DNA of 64,000 nucleotides from Albirhodobacter sp048262715 (lineage in GTDB: Bacteria; Pseudomonadota; Alphaproteobacteria; Rhodobacterales; Rhodobacteraceae), in the NCBI GenBank assembly GCA_048262715.1, contig JBLXEV010000013.1, positions 1 to 64,000 on the forward strand, in the 5' to 3' direction. A model generated the notes under the pieces. It was not told where the DNA came from. It saw only the letters and a program-made list of their open reading frames with translations, and did not search any database. The first letter of the stretch is position 1. Each line of letters begins with the position of its first letter. Of this stretch, positions 41,914 through 50,512 are shown piece after piece. The position numbers and the translations under genes were made by a program.

Positions 41914-42885
41914 TTATTCCGCGAGCTGGGCTTGGATTTTCTCGTAGAGGCCATCCGACCATTCGGGGAACTGCGTGTAGACGGCTTTCGCAGCTTCCTT
42001 GAACGGCGCGAGATCGGGGTAGGTCACGGTCACGCCTGCGGCTTCCATATCGGCAAGGATTTTCGCGTCTTCTTGGGTTGCCAGCTCTTGGCTGTAGAGG
42101 CCTGCCTCGCGGCCGGTTTCATGCAGCATCTCGACGACTTCGGGATCGAGCGTGTCGAAATAGGCCTGACCGCCAAGCCAGAGCGAGGTGTTTTGCAGGT
42201 AGGAGATCATCGAGAGTTCCTTGGCCTGCTCATGCAGCTTTTGGCCGTAGAGCACGGGGAGCGGGTTTTCCACGCCGTCGATCGTGCCTTGGGTCAGCGC
42301 CGGATAAACATCGCCCAAAGGCATCGGGGTCGGAGTGCCGCCCATCGCCTCGATCGCCTTGATCTGCATCTCGTTGTTCGGGGTGCGGATTTTCATCCCT
42401 TTGAGGTCCGCAGGAGTCTCGACCTTCTTCGTCGCCAGCAATTGGCGGGTGCCGTAGAGGTAGTTCGAGATCACGATATGGATGCCCTGCTCTTGCAGCT
42501 TGGCCTCTTTCTCTTTGAACCAATCGGATTCGTAGATTTTGAACAGCTGTTCGGCATTATCCGTCAGATAGGGGCCAAACAGGATGCCCAGATCGGCATC
42601 GTAATCGGTCAGGAAGCCGACATCGGCGATGGTGATGACGTTCACGCCGAGCATCGCCTGCTCCATCACGTCTTTCTTCGCGCCAAGTTGCGAGGAGGGG
42701 AAGAGCTCCAGCTCGACCTTGCCGTCGGAGGCTTTCTCGACCAGATCGGCCCAGCGGTGCATGACGAGATCGGCGGGCTCGCCGGGGTTGTTTTCATAGG
42801 CAACACGGATCGTCGTATCCGCTGCGAGGGCGGGAAGCGCCAGCAGGATTGCCGTGGTCGCGCCCAAAAGGGTCTTTGTAAACAT
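41914..42885 (-). CDS. dctP: TRAP transporter substrate-binding protein (DctP family)
   Basis: A 323-residue periplasmic protein. Sec signal ends near LPALAAD (residue 22). The binding core reads NNPGEPADLVMHRWADLV, ELELFPSSQLG and the arginine-bearing LKGMKIRTPNNEMQIKAIEAMGG (about 162-185). A sugar-acid substrate (uronate or aldonate) is inferred from the catabolic genes nearby. AAGGAGG precedes the ATG. Confidence 0.9.
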   Translation of the reverse strand: MFTKTLLGATTAILLALPALAADTTIRVAYENNPGEPADLVMHRWADLVEKASDGKVELELFPSSQLGAKKDVMEQAMLGVNVITIADVGFLTDYDADLGILFGPYLTDNAEQLFKIYESDWFKEKEAKLQEQGIHIVISNYLYGTRQLLATKKVETPADLKGMKIRTPNNEMQIKAIEAMGGTPTPMPLGDVYPALTQGTIDGVENPLPVLYGQKLHEQAKELSMISYLQNTSLWLGGQAYFDTLDPEVVEMLHETGREAGLYSQELATQEDAKILADMEAAGVTVTYPDLAPFKEAAKAVYTQFPEWSDGLYEKIQAQLAE

Positions 42886-42909
42886 AGGGTTCCTCCTTGA
42901 AATAGTATC

Positions 42910-43647
42910 TTACTTGGTCGCGTCTTTGCGTTGGACGGGCCAAAGGGTGAGCGGCGCGCCGCCATCGCGGGCCGAGAGCCACGCGGCGGCAACCGTGCCG
43001 GAATGCTGGAAGTGATCGGAAAGGGCGGCGGCCAGCGCGACAGCGTCACGGGCCTCAAGCGCGTCGATGATCCGGTCATGTTGGGTTTGCGCGGTGGCGG
43101 TATCGAGGTTTTGCGGCTTGCCGACTTCGAGGTAATATTTCAGCGGCACCGCGAGCACGCGGTACATGTGCAAAAGCACGTTGTTGCCCGCCGCTTCGAC
43201 CAGCCCGAGATGGAATTCGTAATCCGCTTGCGCGGCCTCGGATGCGGTGAGGGCCGCGCCCATCCGGCGGTTGGTGGCGCGAATCCGCGCGATCAGATCG
43301 TCCGTCACATGGCAGACCATCAGCGGCGCGGCGCCTGTTTCGTTGATCCGGCGGAAGTTGAGCACATCGGTGAAGGTGCGCGCGGAGGTATCGAAGAACT
43401 GCGTCAACTCGTTGAACATCACATCGAAATCCGAGGCCCGCACCCGTGCGCCGCGTTTGGTTTTCTCAATGATGGTCAGAGCCTCGAGATGGATCATCGT
43501 CTCGCGGATCGTATTGCGAGAGACTTCGAACCGTTCCGCCAATTCGCGCTCATTGGGAAGCAGATCACCGGGCTTGTAGCCCTCTGCGATCTCGCGGCGC
43601 AGCACGTCGCGGATCTCTTCCACGGTCGTTTTCGCGGTCGTTTGCAC
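42910..43647 (-). CDS. GntR/FadR-family regulator
   Basis: A 245-residue regulator: winged helix (EIRDVLRREIAEGYKPGDLLPNERELAERFEVSRNTIRE, about 10-50) and an FCD effector domain with the metal-type DYEFHLGLVEAAGN (about 142-155) and a later HDRII and DHFQH. GTG 43647 is used, with GGGGGGA seven bases upstream; the frame extends to 43716 without support. It lies directly upstream of dctP on the same strand (25-bp gap) and likely controls the TRAP operon. Confidence 0.85.
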   Translation of the reverse strand: MQTTAKTTVEEIRDVLRREIAEGYKPGDLLPNERELAERFEVSRNTIRETMIHLEALTIIEKTKRGARVRASDFDVMFNELTQFFDTSARTFTDVLNFRRINETGAAPLMVCHVTDDLIARIRATNRRMGAALTASEAAQADYEFHLGLVEAAGNNVLLHMYRVLAVPLKYYLEVGKPQNLDTATAQTQHDRIIDALEARDAVALAAALSDHFQHSGTVAAAWLSARDGGAPLTLWPVQRKDATK

Positions 43648-43793
43648 GGAACATCCCCCCGATGAGCGATCCTCCCGATCCCTCTTTGGTTGGACCATAG
43701 AGCAAAGAAACCACAAGTCGTCAAGCCGGTGTCGCCGCGCGGGTGGCGGGGCGGCGTTTGGCGATACGGGGGGTTGGGCGGCTGGGGGCGGGG

Positions 43794-44687
43794 TTAATCC
43801 CAGTTCACGGAGGCCATCATCGTGCGGCGCGCCGTTTTGAGGTGGGCTTCAAGCGCTTGAATGGCATCGGCTTTTTGGCCACTCAAACAGGCCTGAATCA
43901 CCGCCAGATGTTCATGGATCGCGGCGCGGTTGCGGGCGACCTCATCGCGCTTGTTCCATTGAAAATGGTAATGCACGATGATTGAGATTTGCTGCGCGAA
44001 CTCATCGAAGAACCGGTTCTGCGCGGCGCTGCACAGGATTTTATGGAAGCGCGAATCAAGCGCGGGAAACTGGCCGAGTGCGTCATCTTCGCGGGCCAGC
44101 AGGGCGATATGCAGGCGCTCCATCTCGACCATTTGGCGCATCGCCTCGCTGTCGGGCGCGGCCTCGACCAGCGCGCGGATCGCGGCTTTCTCGATCATCT
44201 CGCGCAGGTCGAACATCTCGGTCGCAAAATCCCGCGTGAATCCGCGCAGAACCCAGTATTTATTAGGGTGTTTCTCGATCAGCCCGAGGGGTTGGAAGCG
44301 GATCATCAGCTCTCGGATGCGGCCTATCGACAGGCCCAATTGCCGTGCGAGGGCACTCTCGTTCAGGGTTGATCCCGGCGGCAGATCGCTGCGCAGGATC
44401 CATTCCAAGAAGGCTTCCTCGGCTTGATCGGCGGGGTTTGTGATTTCGTCGGGGAGGAAGTAATCAGCCTCAGTGACGGCGCGCAGAAGGGTTTTCTCGC
44501 GCCCGTTCCATGCGATCAGCCCGATTTCGTTAAGATGCGCCAAAACATTGCGCACGGTGGTGCGGCTGGCCTGCCAGCGCTCTGCCAAAACGGCCTCTGC
44601 GCCCAAGGCCTCACCGCGCGACAGTTTCGCGAGAGAGGCAAGGGCGGCATTCACGGTGCTTTTGAAGGTGAGGTTCGAGCGCGACAT
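43794..44687 (-). CDS. GntR-type regulator with two winged-helix domains
   Basis: A 297-residue regulator with the same unusual layout as the protein at 20900-21964. Winged helix 1 is at about 10-68 (LAERWQASRTTVRNVLAHLNEIGLIAWNGREKTLL), winged helix 2 at about 90-145 (ALARQLGLSIGRIRELMIRFQPLGLIEKHP), then an FCD-like helical domain (ALDSRFHKILCSAAQNRFF, about 208). It is divergent from the dehydrogenase-uxaB-uxaA operon and probably controls it. A GTAT-N7-ATAC dyad (44786-44800) in the shared region is a weak operator candidate. Confidence 0.85.
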   Translation of the reverse strand: MSRSNLTFKSTVNAALASLAKLSRGEALGAEAVLAERWQASRTTVRNVLAHLNEIGLIAWNGREKTLLRAVTEADYFLPDEITNPADQAEEAFLEWILRSDLPPGSTLNESALARQLGLSIGRIRELMIRFQPLGLIEKHPNKYWVLRGFTRDFATEMFDLREMIEKAAIRALVEAAPDSEAMRQMVEMERLHIALLAREDDALGQFPALDSRFHKILCSAAQNRFFDEFAQQISIIVHYHFQWNKRDEVARNRAAIHEHLAVIQACLSGQKADAIQALEAHLKTARRTMMASVNWD

Positions 44688-44889
44688 AATCCTATCTAGC
44701 CTCGGGAGGTGGGGCGGCGCAATCTCTGGCGGTGCAAGGCGCGGTGTTTGGCCCGTGCGCCGAAATCATCGCTGGAAAGATCGGCGTATGTCTTTTATAC
44801 ACAAAAAACCACACCAGATGCGCAGGCCTTATGCCCGCCCGACCCTGACCCGCGAACCCGACCCGCGAAACGAAGACGAGGATCCCAAG

Positions 44890-45885
44890 ATGACTGCTGC
44901 GATGAAAGCCTTGCTGTGCGAAGACCCGGGCATACTGGCGATTGTGGAGCGCCCGCGCCCTGTTGCGCAGGCGGGCCATGTGCGGATCAAGATCGAGGTG
45001 ATCGGGATTTGCGGGACGGATTACCATATTTACGGCGGCAACCAGCCGTTCCTCGCCTATCCCCGCGTGATGGGGCATGAGCTTTCGGGCCGCGCGCTGG
45101 ATGACAGCGCCGATGGCCGGATCAAGGCGGGGGATCTTGTCGTGGTGAACCCCTATCTCGCCTGCGGCACCTGCCGCGCGTGCGAGATTGGCAAGCCGAA
45201 TTGCTGCTCCAATATCGCGGTGCTGGGCGTGCATACCGATGGCGGGATGTGCGAGGAGATTTTAGTCCCGCAGGGCAATCTCTATCCCGCGACGGGGCTG
45301 ACCCCGCAGGCGGCGGCGATGGTGGAGTTTCTGGCGATTGGCGCGCATGGCGTGCGGCGCGCGCGGCTGGAGGCTGGCTCAACCGCGCTGATCGTGGGCG
45401 CGGGGCCGATTGGTGTTGGCGCGGCGCTGTTCGCGCAAATCGCCGGTGCGGCGGTGACGCTGCGCGATACATCGGCGGATCGTTTGGCGCTGGCGCAAAA
45501 GATCCTGCCGCAGGCGAAGGTGGAGCTGGTGTCGGAGGCGGGGGACGCGGTGTTTGACACGCTGTTTGACGCGACAGGCAATATCAACGCGATGAATGCG
45601 GGGCTGAATTTCCTTGCGCATGGCGGCAGCTATGTGTTGCTCTCGGTGGTGAAGGGCGATTTGAGCTTTGCTGATCCCGAATTCCACAAGCGCGAGACGA
45701 CGCTGATCGCCAGCCGCAATGCGCTGAAAGTTGACTTCGAGCATGTGATGGATTGCATGGCCAAGGGCCTCGTGCCGGTCGACGATATCGGCACCCATCG
45801 CACGACAATGGAAGGCGCAGTGACGGATCTTCCGCTTTGGGCGGCGGATCGCGGCACGGTTGTTAAAGCCCTGATCGAGATGTGA
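44890..45885 (+). CDS. Zinc-dependent dehydrogenase, probable L-galactonate/L-gulonate 5-dehydrogenase
   Basis: A 331-residue MDR-family enzyme. Catalytic zinc ligands lie in GICGTDYH and GHE; the structural zinc lobe CGTCRACEIGKPNC is intact; the cofactor loop is VGAGPIGVG (about 163). The frame is open far upstream, but ATG 44890 has GAGG eight bases upstream and begins at the domain. Followed by a tagaturonate/mannonate reductase and altronate dehydratase, it best fits LgoD-like oxidation of L-galactonate to D-tagaturonate (or L-gulonate to fructuronate). The substrate is inferred from context. Confidence 0.78.
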   Translation: MTAAMKALLCEDPGILAIVERPRPVAQAGHVRIKIEVIGICGTDYHIYGGNQPFLAYPRVMGHELSGRALDDSADGRIKAGDLVVVNPYLACGTCRACEIGKPNCCSNIAVLGVHTDGGMCEEILVPQGNLYPATGLTPQAAAMVEFLAIGAHGVRRARLEAGSTALIVGAGPIGVGAALFAQIAGAAVTLRDTSADRLALAQKILPQAKVELVSEAGDAVFDTLFDATGNINAMNAGLNFLAHGGSYVLLSVVKGDLSFADPEFHKRETTLIASRNALKVDFEHVMDCMAKGLVPVDDIGTHRTTMEGAVTDLPLWAADRGTVVKALIEM

Positions 45886-45893
45886 GAGAGCCC

Positions 45894-47003
45894 ATGACCC
45901 CTATCATCACCCCAATCGTGCAATTCGGCACCTCGCGGTTTTTGCAGGCACATGCGGATCTGTTCTTTGAGGAGGGCACGCCGCAACGGGCGGTGACGGT
46001 GGTGCAAAGCTCGGGCGATCCGGCACGGGCGGCGCGGCTGGCGGCGATGGCCGATCCGGCGGGCTATCCGGTGCGCATTCGAGGCCGTGCCCATGGCGCG
46101 GTGGTGGATGAGGAGCGGCGGGTGACGGCGGTGAAGCGCACGCTCTCGACGGCCTCCGATTGGGCGGAGCTGGAGCGGGTTGTGGTGGAGGAGGCGGAGT
46201 TTATCCTGTCCAACACCAGCGATACCGGCTTTGATCCCCAGCCTGCGGATAGCGACCCCGTGCCCTCGCAAGCGCAGAGCTATCCGGCGAAGCTCTATCA
46301 TTTGCTCGCCGCGCGGCAGCGGGCGGGCAAGGCGCCGCTGACGATTTTCCCGATGGAACTGATCCCCGAGAACGGGGCGGTGCTCAAAGCGCGGGTGTTG
46401 CAGATTGCGGGTGAGCAGGGGGCCGATGCGGCGCTGATCTCGTGGTTGGAGCGCTGTATTTGGGCCAATAGCCTTGTGGACCGGATTGTTTCCGAACCAA
46501 TCGAGCCTGTGGGCGCGGTGGCCGAGCCTTACGCGCTTTGGGCGATTGAGGCACAGCCGGGACTGGTGGCACCGACGGCGCATCCGGCGATCCGGATCGT
46601 GCCGGATCTGGAAGAGATCGAGCGGCTGAAGCTACATATCCTGAACCTTGGCCATACGGTGATGGCGGCGTTTTGGAAGGCGGCGCAGGCCGAGGCACAT
46701 CCCGATGCGATTGTGCGCGACCTCCTCGATAGCAGCACGGGCGAGCGGATGCTGGGCCTGTTTGAGGCCGAGGTCATCCCCGGCTTTGCGCTGCGCGGGA
46801 TGGAAGAGCTGGCGATTGCCTATCTTGGCGACACGGTCGAGCGCTTCGCGAACCCGTTCCTAGAGCATCGGATTGCCGATATCGCGCAGAACCATTCGCA
46901 AAAAATCGAGCGACGGATCGGCGCGTTCTTGCATTGGGTGCGCGACGTTGCGCCCGATTTTGCGGCCCCCATTTTGGAAGCCATCGTCGCGGGAGAAGAG
47001 TGA
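45894..47003 (+). CDS. Tagaturonate/fructuronate reductase family (UxaB/UxuB, mannitol dehydrogenase type)
   Basis: A 369-residue long-chain polyol dehydrogenase. N-terminal VQFGTSRFLQAHADLF is the cofactor region, SNTSDTGF follows the binding fold, TIFPMELIPENGAVL is the central motif, and LKLHILNLGHTVMA carries the catalytic Lys/Asn/His set. It reduces D-tagaturonate to D-altronate (UxaB) or D-fructuronate to D-mannonate (UxuB). The adjacent uxaA favours tagaturonate. ATG 45894 is chosen; GTG 45882 overlaps the previous stop but is less well spaced. Its stop shares a base with uxaA. Confidence 0.83.
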   Translation: MTPIITPIVQFGTSRFLQAHADLFFEEGTPQRAVTVVQSSGDPARAARLAAMADPAGYPVRIRGRAHGAVVDEERRVTAVKRTLSTASDWAELERVVVEEAEFILSNTSDTGFDPQPADSDPVPSQAQSYPAKLYHLLAARQRAGKAPLTIFPMELIPENGAVLKARVLQIAGEQGADAALISWLERCIWANSLVDRIVSEPIEPVGAVAEPYALWAIEAQPGLVAPTAHPAIRIVPDLEEIERLKLHILNLGHTVMAAFWKAAQAEAHPDAIVRDLLDSSTGERMLGLFEAEVIPGFALRGMEELAIAYLGDTVERFANPFLEHRIADIAQNHSQKIERRIGAFLHWVRDVAPDFAAPILEAIVAGEE

Positions 47004-48499
47004 TGAAAGCGCCTGACCTGATTATTCTTGATCCGCAAGACACGGTGGCCGTGGCGTTGACGGATATGGCTGCGGGCGAGACCCGCCAAGGCGTGAGAGC
47101 GCTGGAGCCGATTGCGCGGGGCCATAAGATTGCGCGGGTGGCGATGGCCAAAGGCGCGGCGGTGGTGAAATACGGGCAGATGATGGGCGTGGCCTCCACC
47201 GATATTGCGGCGGGGGCGCATGTGCATAGCCACAATTGCGCGATGCCCGAGGGCCATGCGGAGATGTCGACCGTATCCAGCGCGGCGCTGAAAGCGCCTG
47301 CGCGCCAAAGCTTCATGGGTTATGCGCGGCCCGACGGGCGCGCCGGCACGCGGAATTTCATCGGGATTATGGCCTCGGTCAATTGCTCCTCCACCGTTTG
47401 CGATGCGATTGCGGCGGAGGCGAACCGGACCCTTTTGCCGAAATACCCCAATATCGACGGGTTCGCGCCGATCGTGCATGATCAAGGCTGCGGGATGGCC
47501 AATCAGGGCGAGGGGTTCGATGCGCTGGTGCGGACGCTGAAAGGCTACCGTGATCACGCGAATTTCGGCGGTGTGTTGATCATCGGTCTGGGCTGTGAGG
47601 TCAATCAACTGACGCTATACAAGCCGACAGATTGGGCGAATGAGCGGTTCAAGACGTTTAATATTCAAGAGGTTGGCGGATCACGCTCGGCGGTGCGGCG
47701 CGCCTTGGAATTGCTGGAGCCGATTGCGGCGAAGGCCAATGAGGATAAGCGGACCGAGCAGCCTGTCTCGAAGCTGGTTTTGGGGATGCAATGCGGCGGA
47801 TCGGACGGGTTTTCGGGGATCACCGCGAACCCTGCCCTTGGCGTGGCCTCGGATCTCTTGGTCGCAGCGGGCGGCACCTCGATCCTGTCGGAAACGCCAG
47901 AGATTTTCGGCGCGGAGCATTTGCTGATCGCGCGGGCGGATGCGGCCACGGGCCAGAAAATCCGCGATATGATCGACTGGTGGCGCGATTACGCGGGCAA
48001 GAACGGGGCCTCTCTGGATAACAACCCGAGCCCGGGCAATAAAAAGGGCGGTCTGACGACGATTCTGGAGAAATCGCTGGGCGCGGTGGCCAAGGGCGGG
48101 CTGTCGCCGCTGGCAGGGGCTTTCGCCTATGCCGAAAAGCTGGACCGGACAGGGTTCGTCTATATGGACAGCCCCGGATATGATCCGGTAGCGGCGACGG
48201 GGCAGGTGGCCTCCGGCGCGAATCTGATCGCCTTCACCACGGGGCGCGGATCGTGTTTCGGCGCGAAGCCTGCGCCCTCGATCAAGCTGGCGTCGAATTC
48301 GGAGCTGGCGCGTTCGATGCATGAGGATATCGACATTGATTGCGGTGTCGTCGTGGGCGAGGGCGTGCCTTTGGCGGAGATGGGCGCGCGGATTTACGAT
48401 CTGCTGCTCGATATCGCCTCTGGGCAAAAGACGGCCTCGGAAGAGTTCGGCTATGGCGATAACGAATTTGTGCCATGGAAAATTGGCGCAGTGCTGTAA
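47003..48499 (+). CDS. uxaA: Altronate dehydratase
   Basis: A 498-residue UxaA. The N-terminal SAF domain (about 1-90) is followed by the large catalytic domain (YARPDGRAGTRNFIGI, about 110; NCSSTVCDAI; HDQGCGM; GLGCEVNQ; LGMQCGGSDGFSGITANPALG; TTGRGSCFG). The conserved cysteines fit the iron-binding dehydratase family. It dehydrates D-altronate to 2-keto-3-deoxygluconate. No KDG kinase or aldolase is in the window, so the last steps must be encoded elsewhere. Confidence 0.93.
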   Translation: MKAPDLIILDPQDTVAVALTDMAAGETRQGVRALEPIARGHKIARVAMAKGAAVVKYGQMMGVASTDIAAGAHVHSHNCAMPEGHAEMSTVSSAALKAPARQSFMGYARPDGRAGTRNFIGIMASVNCSSTVCDAIAAEANRTLLPKYPNIDGFAPIVHDQGCGMANQGEGFDALVRTLKGYRDHANFGGVLIIGLGCEVNQLTLYKPTDWANERFKTFNIQEVGGSRSAVRRALELLEPIAAKANEDKRTEQPVSKLVLGMQCGGSDGFSGITANPALGVASDLLVAAGGTSILSETPEIFGAEHLLIARADAATGQKIRDMIDWWRDYAGKNGASLDNNPSPGNKKGGLTTILEKSLGAVAKGGLSPLAGAFAYAEKLDRTGFVYMDSPGYDPVAATGQVASGANLIAFTTGRGSCFGAKPAPSIKLASNSELARSMHEDIDIDCGVVVGEGVPLAEMGARIYDLLLDIASGQKTASEEFGYGDNEFVPWKIGAVL

Positions 48500-48524
48500 G
48501 CGGCGAATATAGCGGTGATTTCTG

Positions 48525-48554
48525 AAGGGGGTGCGGTTTCGCGCCCCCTTTTTT
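48525..48554 (+). terminator. Terminator after uxaA
   Basis: AAGGGGGTGCG-GTTT-CGCGCCCCCTT stem followed by further Ts, 26 bp after the uxaA stop. Confidence 0.9.
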
Positions 48555-48702
48555 ATCGGGAAAGCTAGGTGAAGTGGGGCGCGCCTGAAATCGGCGTTTT
48601 CGTAGAGATAATGCGGAACTAAGGCGTCAATGGGCGAAGATACGCGGCCATGCGGAGCAGACATTCGCTATCTTGCGGGGAAACTTTACCCTTGGAGAGC
48701 CC

Positions 48703-49941
48703 ATGGCACAGAACGACTCCCCGAAGACATCCGCCCTCCCGCACGCATGGCGCCCGCAAACGCTGGCACTGGATGCAGGTCTGCAAATTGATCCGACAAC
48801 CCGCGCGATCCAGCCGAATATCTCGATGTCGGTGAACAATCTCGCGGTGCCGGGGGAGGGATCGTTCTCGGCGGATGGGATCGAGGATCTGACGGCGCTG
48901 CCCTATCTCTATGCGCGGTGGACAAACCCGACTGTGCGCGCCTTGGAAGAGCGGATGGCGGCACTGGAAGGCGCGGAGGATGCGCTGGCGACGGCCACGG
49001 GCGTGGCGGCTTTGGCGGCGATTTTCCTGACATTTTTGAAAGCGGGCGATCATTTGATCGTGTCAGATGTCTGCTACGCGGGCGCGAATGAGCTGGCGCG
49101 GCGGATCTTGCCGGATTTCGGCATCGAGGTGAGCGCGGTGAACCTCTCGAAACCTGAGGATTTGCGCGCGGCGCTGCGGCCCAATACCAAGCTGGTGCAT
49201 TGCGAGAGCCCGTGCAATCCGCTGCTCCGGCTGACCGATCTGCGCAAGATCGCCGAGATCACCCATGCGCATGGCGCGTTGATGTCGGTCGATAGCACCT
49301 TCGCCACGCCTGTTGCGACGCAACCGCTGAAATTCGGGGCAGATCTGGTGATGCATTCGCTGACGAAATTCATCAACGGGCATGGCGATGCGCTTGGCGG
49401 CATCGTCGCGGGGCGCAAGGAGCTGACCGAGAAAATGCGGGGCCGTGCAGGGGTTTATCTGGGCGCGAGCCTGAGCGCGATGAACGCGTGGTTGATCCTG
49501 CGCGGGATCGACACGCTCTATCCGCGGATGCGCCAAATCCACGAGACTGCGCAGAATATTGCCGCGTTTCTTGAGGGTCATCCCGCAGTGAAACGCGTGA
49601 TTTATCCTGGGCTTGCCTCACATCCGCAGGCGGATTTGGCGCGGGCGCAGATGGCGATTGCGGGCGGGGTGATCACCTTTCAGACGGCGGATCCGCAGGC
49701 GATGGCGCGGCAGTTGTCAGAGCGGCTCAAGGTCGCGCATTATGCGTTCTCATTGGGCCATCAGCGCAGCATCGTGGTGTTGCTCGACACAGCAGAGATG
49801 ATGGCGAGCAGCTATCAATTGGAGGGGGCGCAGTTTGAGGATTACCGCAATTATGCGGGCGAGGGCGTGTTCCGCTTCTCGGTTGGGCTGGAAGATTGCG
49901 CCGATCTTCGCGCCGATCTGGATCAGGCCTTGAGGATGTGA
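48703..49941 (+). CDS. Cys/Met-metabolism PLP enzyme (methionine gamma-lyase/cystathionine synthase type)
   Basis: A 412-residue fold-type I enzyme. The substrate/PLP region YARWTNPTVRALEERMAALEGAE (about 73-95), VDSTFATPVATQPLKFGADLV and the PLP lysine in MHSLTKFINGHGDALGG (about 223-239) are clear. It acts on sulfur amino acids; whether elimination or replacement cannot be told. ATG 48703 follows GGAG. The Lrp gene lies 108 bp downstream on the same strand and may control it. Confidence 0.88.
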   Translation: MAQNDSPKTSALPHAWRPQTLALDAGLQIDPTTRAIQPNISMSVNNLAVPGEGSFSADGIEDLTALPYLYARWTNPTVRALEERMAALEGAEDALATATGVAALAAIFLTFLKAGDHLIVSDVCYAGANELARRILPDFGIEVSAVNLSKPEDLRAALRPNTKLVHCESPCNPLLRLTDLRKIAEITHAHGALMSVDSTFATPVATQPLKFGADLVMHSLTKFINGHGDALGGIVAGRKELTEKMRGRAGVYLGASLSAMNAWLILRGIDTLYPRMRQIHETAQNIAAFLEGHPAVKRVIYPGLASHPQADLARAQMAIAGGVITFQTADPQAMARQLSERLKVAHYAFSLGHQRSIVVLLDTAEMMASSYQLEGAQFEDYRNYAGEGVFRFSVGLEDCADLRADLDQALRM

Positions 49942-50049
49942 CGCTGCGACGCGCCTCGGGTGGGCGCTGACGGCCCCTTGAACTTCGCGCGAGGTTGACG
50001 CTACGGTAAAGTATTGTGTAATCCGAGCTTCATATTGCGGGAGAGTTAA

Positions 50050-50508
50050 GTGGATCATTTTGACCGGAAAATTTTGGCGATGGTTCAACGCGATTGCACC
50101 CTGCGGGCCGAGGTGATTGCGGAGGAGGTCGGGCTGTCGGCCTCCGCCGTGCAGCGCCGTTTGCGGCATATGCGGCAGGAGAAGATCATCACCGCAGAGG
50201 TTGCCATCGTGGATAGCAAGGCGGTCGGGCAGGAAATGACCTTCATCGCGGGGATGGAGATCGAGCGCGAGAATTACAATGCGCTGGCGCGGCTGCGGCA
50301 ATGGGTCGACGGGCAGGAGAACATCCAGCAAGTCTATTACGTGACCGGATCCGTGGATTTGGTCGCGGTCATCGTGGCGCGCGATGTCGCGGAATATGAC
50401 GAGCTGACGGCGCATATCATGCGCGAAAACCCGCAGATCCGGCGGATCAATACGAATGTGGTCCTCAAGCCGGTCAAGACGGGGCTATATGTCCCGACCG
50501 GCGTATGA
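50050..50508 (+). CDS. Lrp/AsnC-family regulator
   Basis: A 152-residue regulator: HTH (DHFDRKILAMVQ, EEVGLSASAVQRRLRHM, about 2-45) and an AsnC effector domain (VYYVTGSVDLVAVIVARDVAEYDEL, about 97-120). The start is GTG 50050 after GGGAGAG. It converges on tdh with only four bases between stops and follows the PLP-enzyme gene, so either or both may be targets. Confidence 0.92.
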   Translation: MDHFDRKILAMVQRDCTLRAEVIAEEVGLSASAVQRRLRHMRQEKIITAEVAIVDSKAVGQEMTFIAGMEIERENYNALARLRQWVDGQENIQQVYYVTGSVDLVAVIVARDVAEYDELTAHIMRENPQIRRINTNVVLKPVKTGLYVPTGV

Positions 50509-50512
50509 GGGG

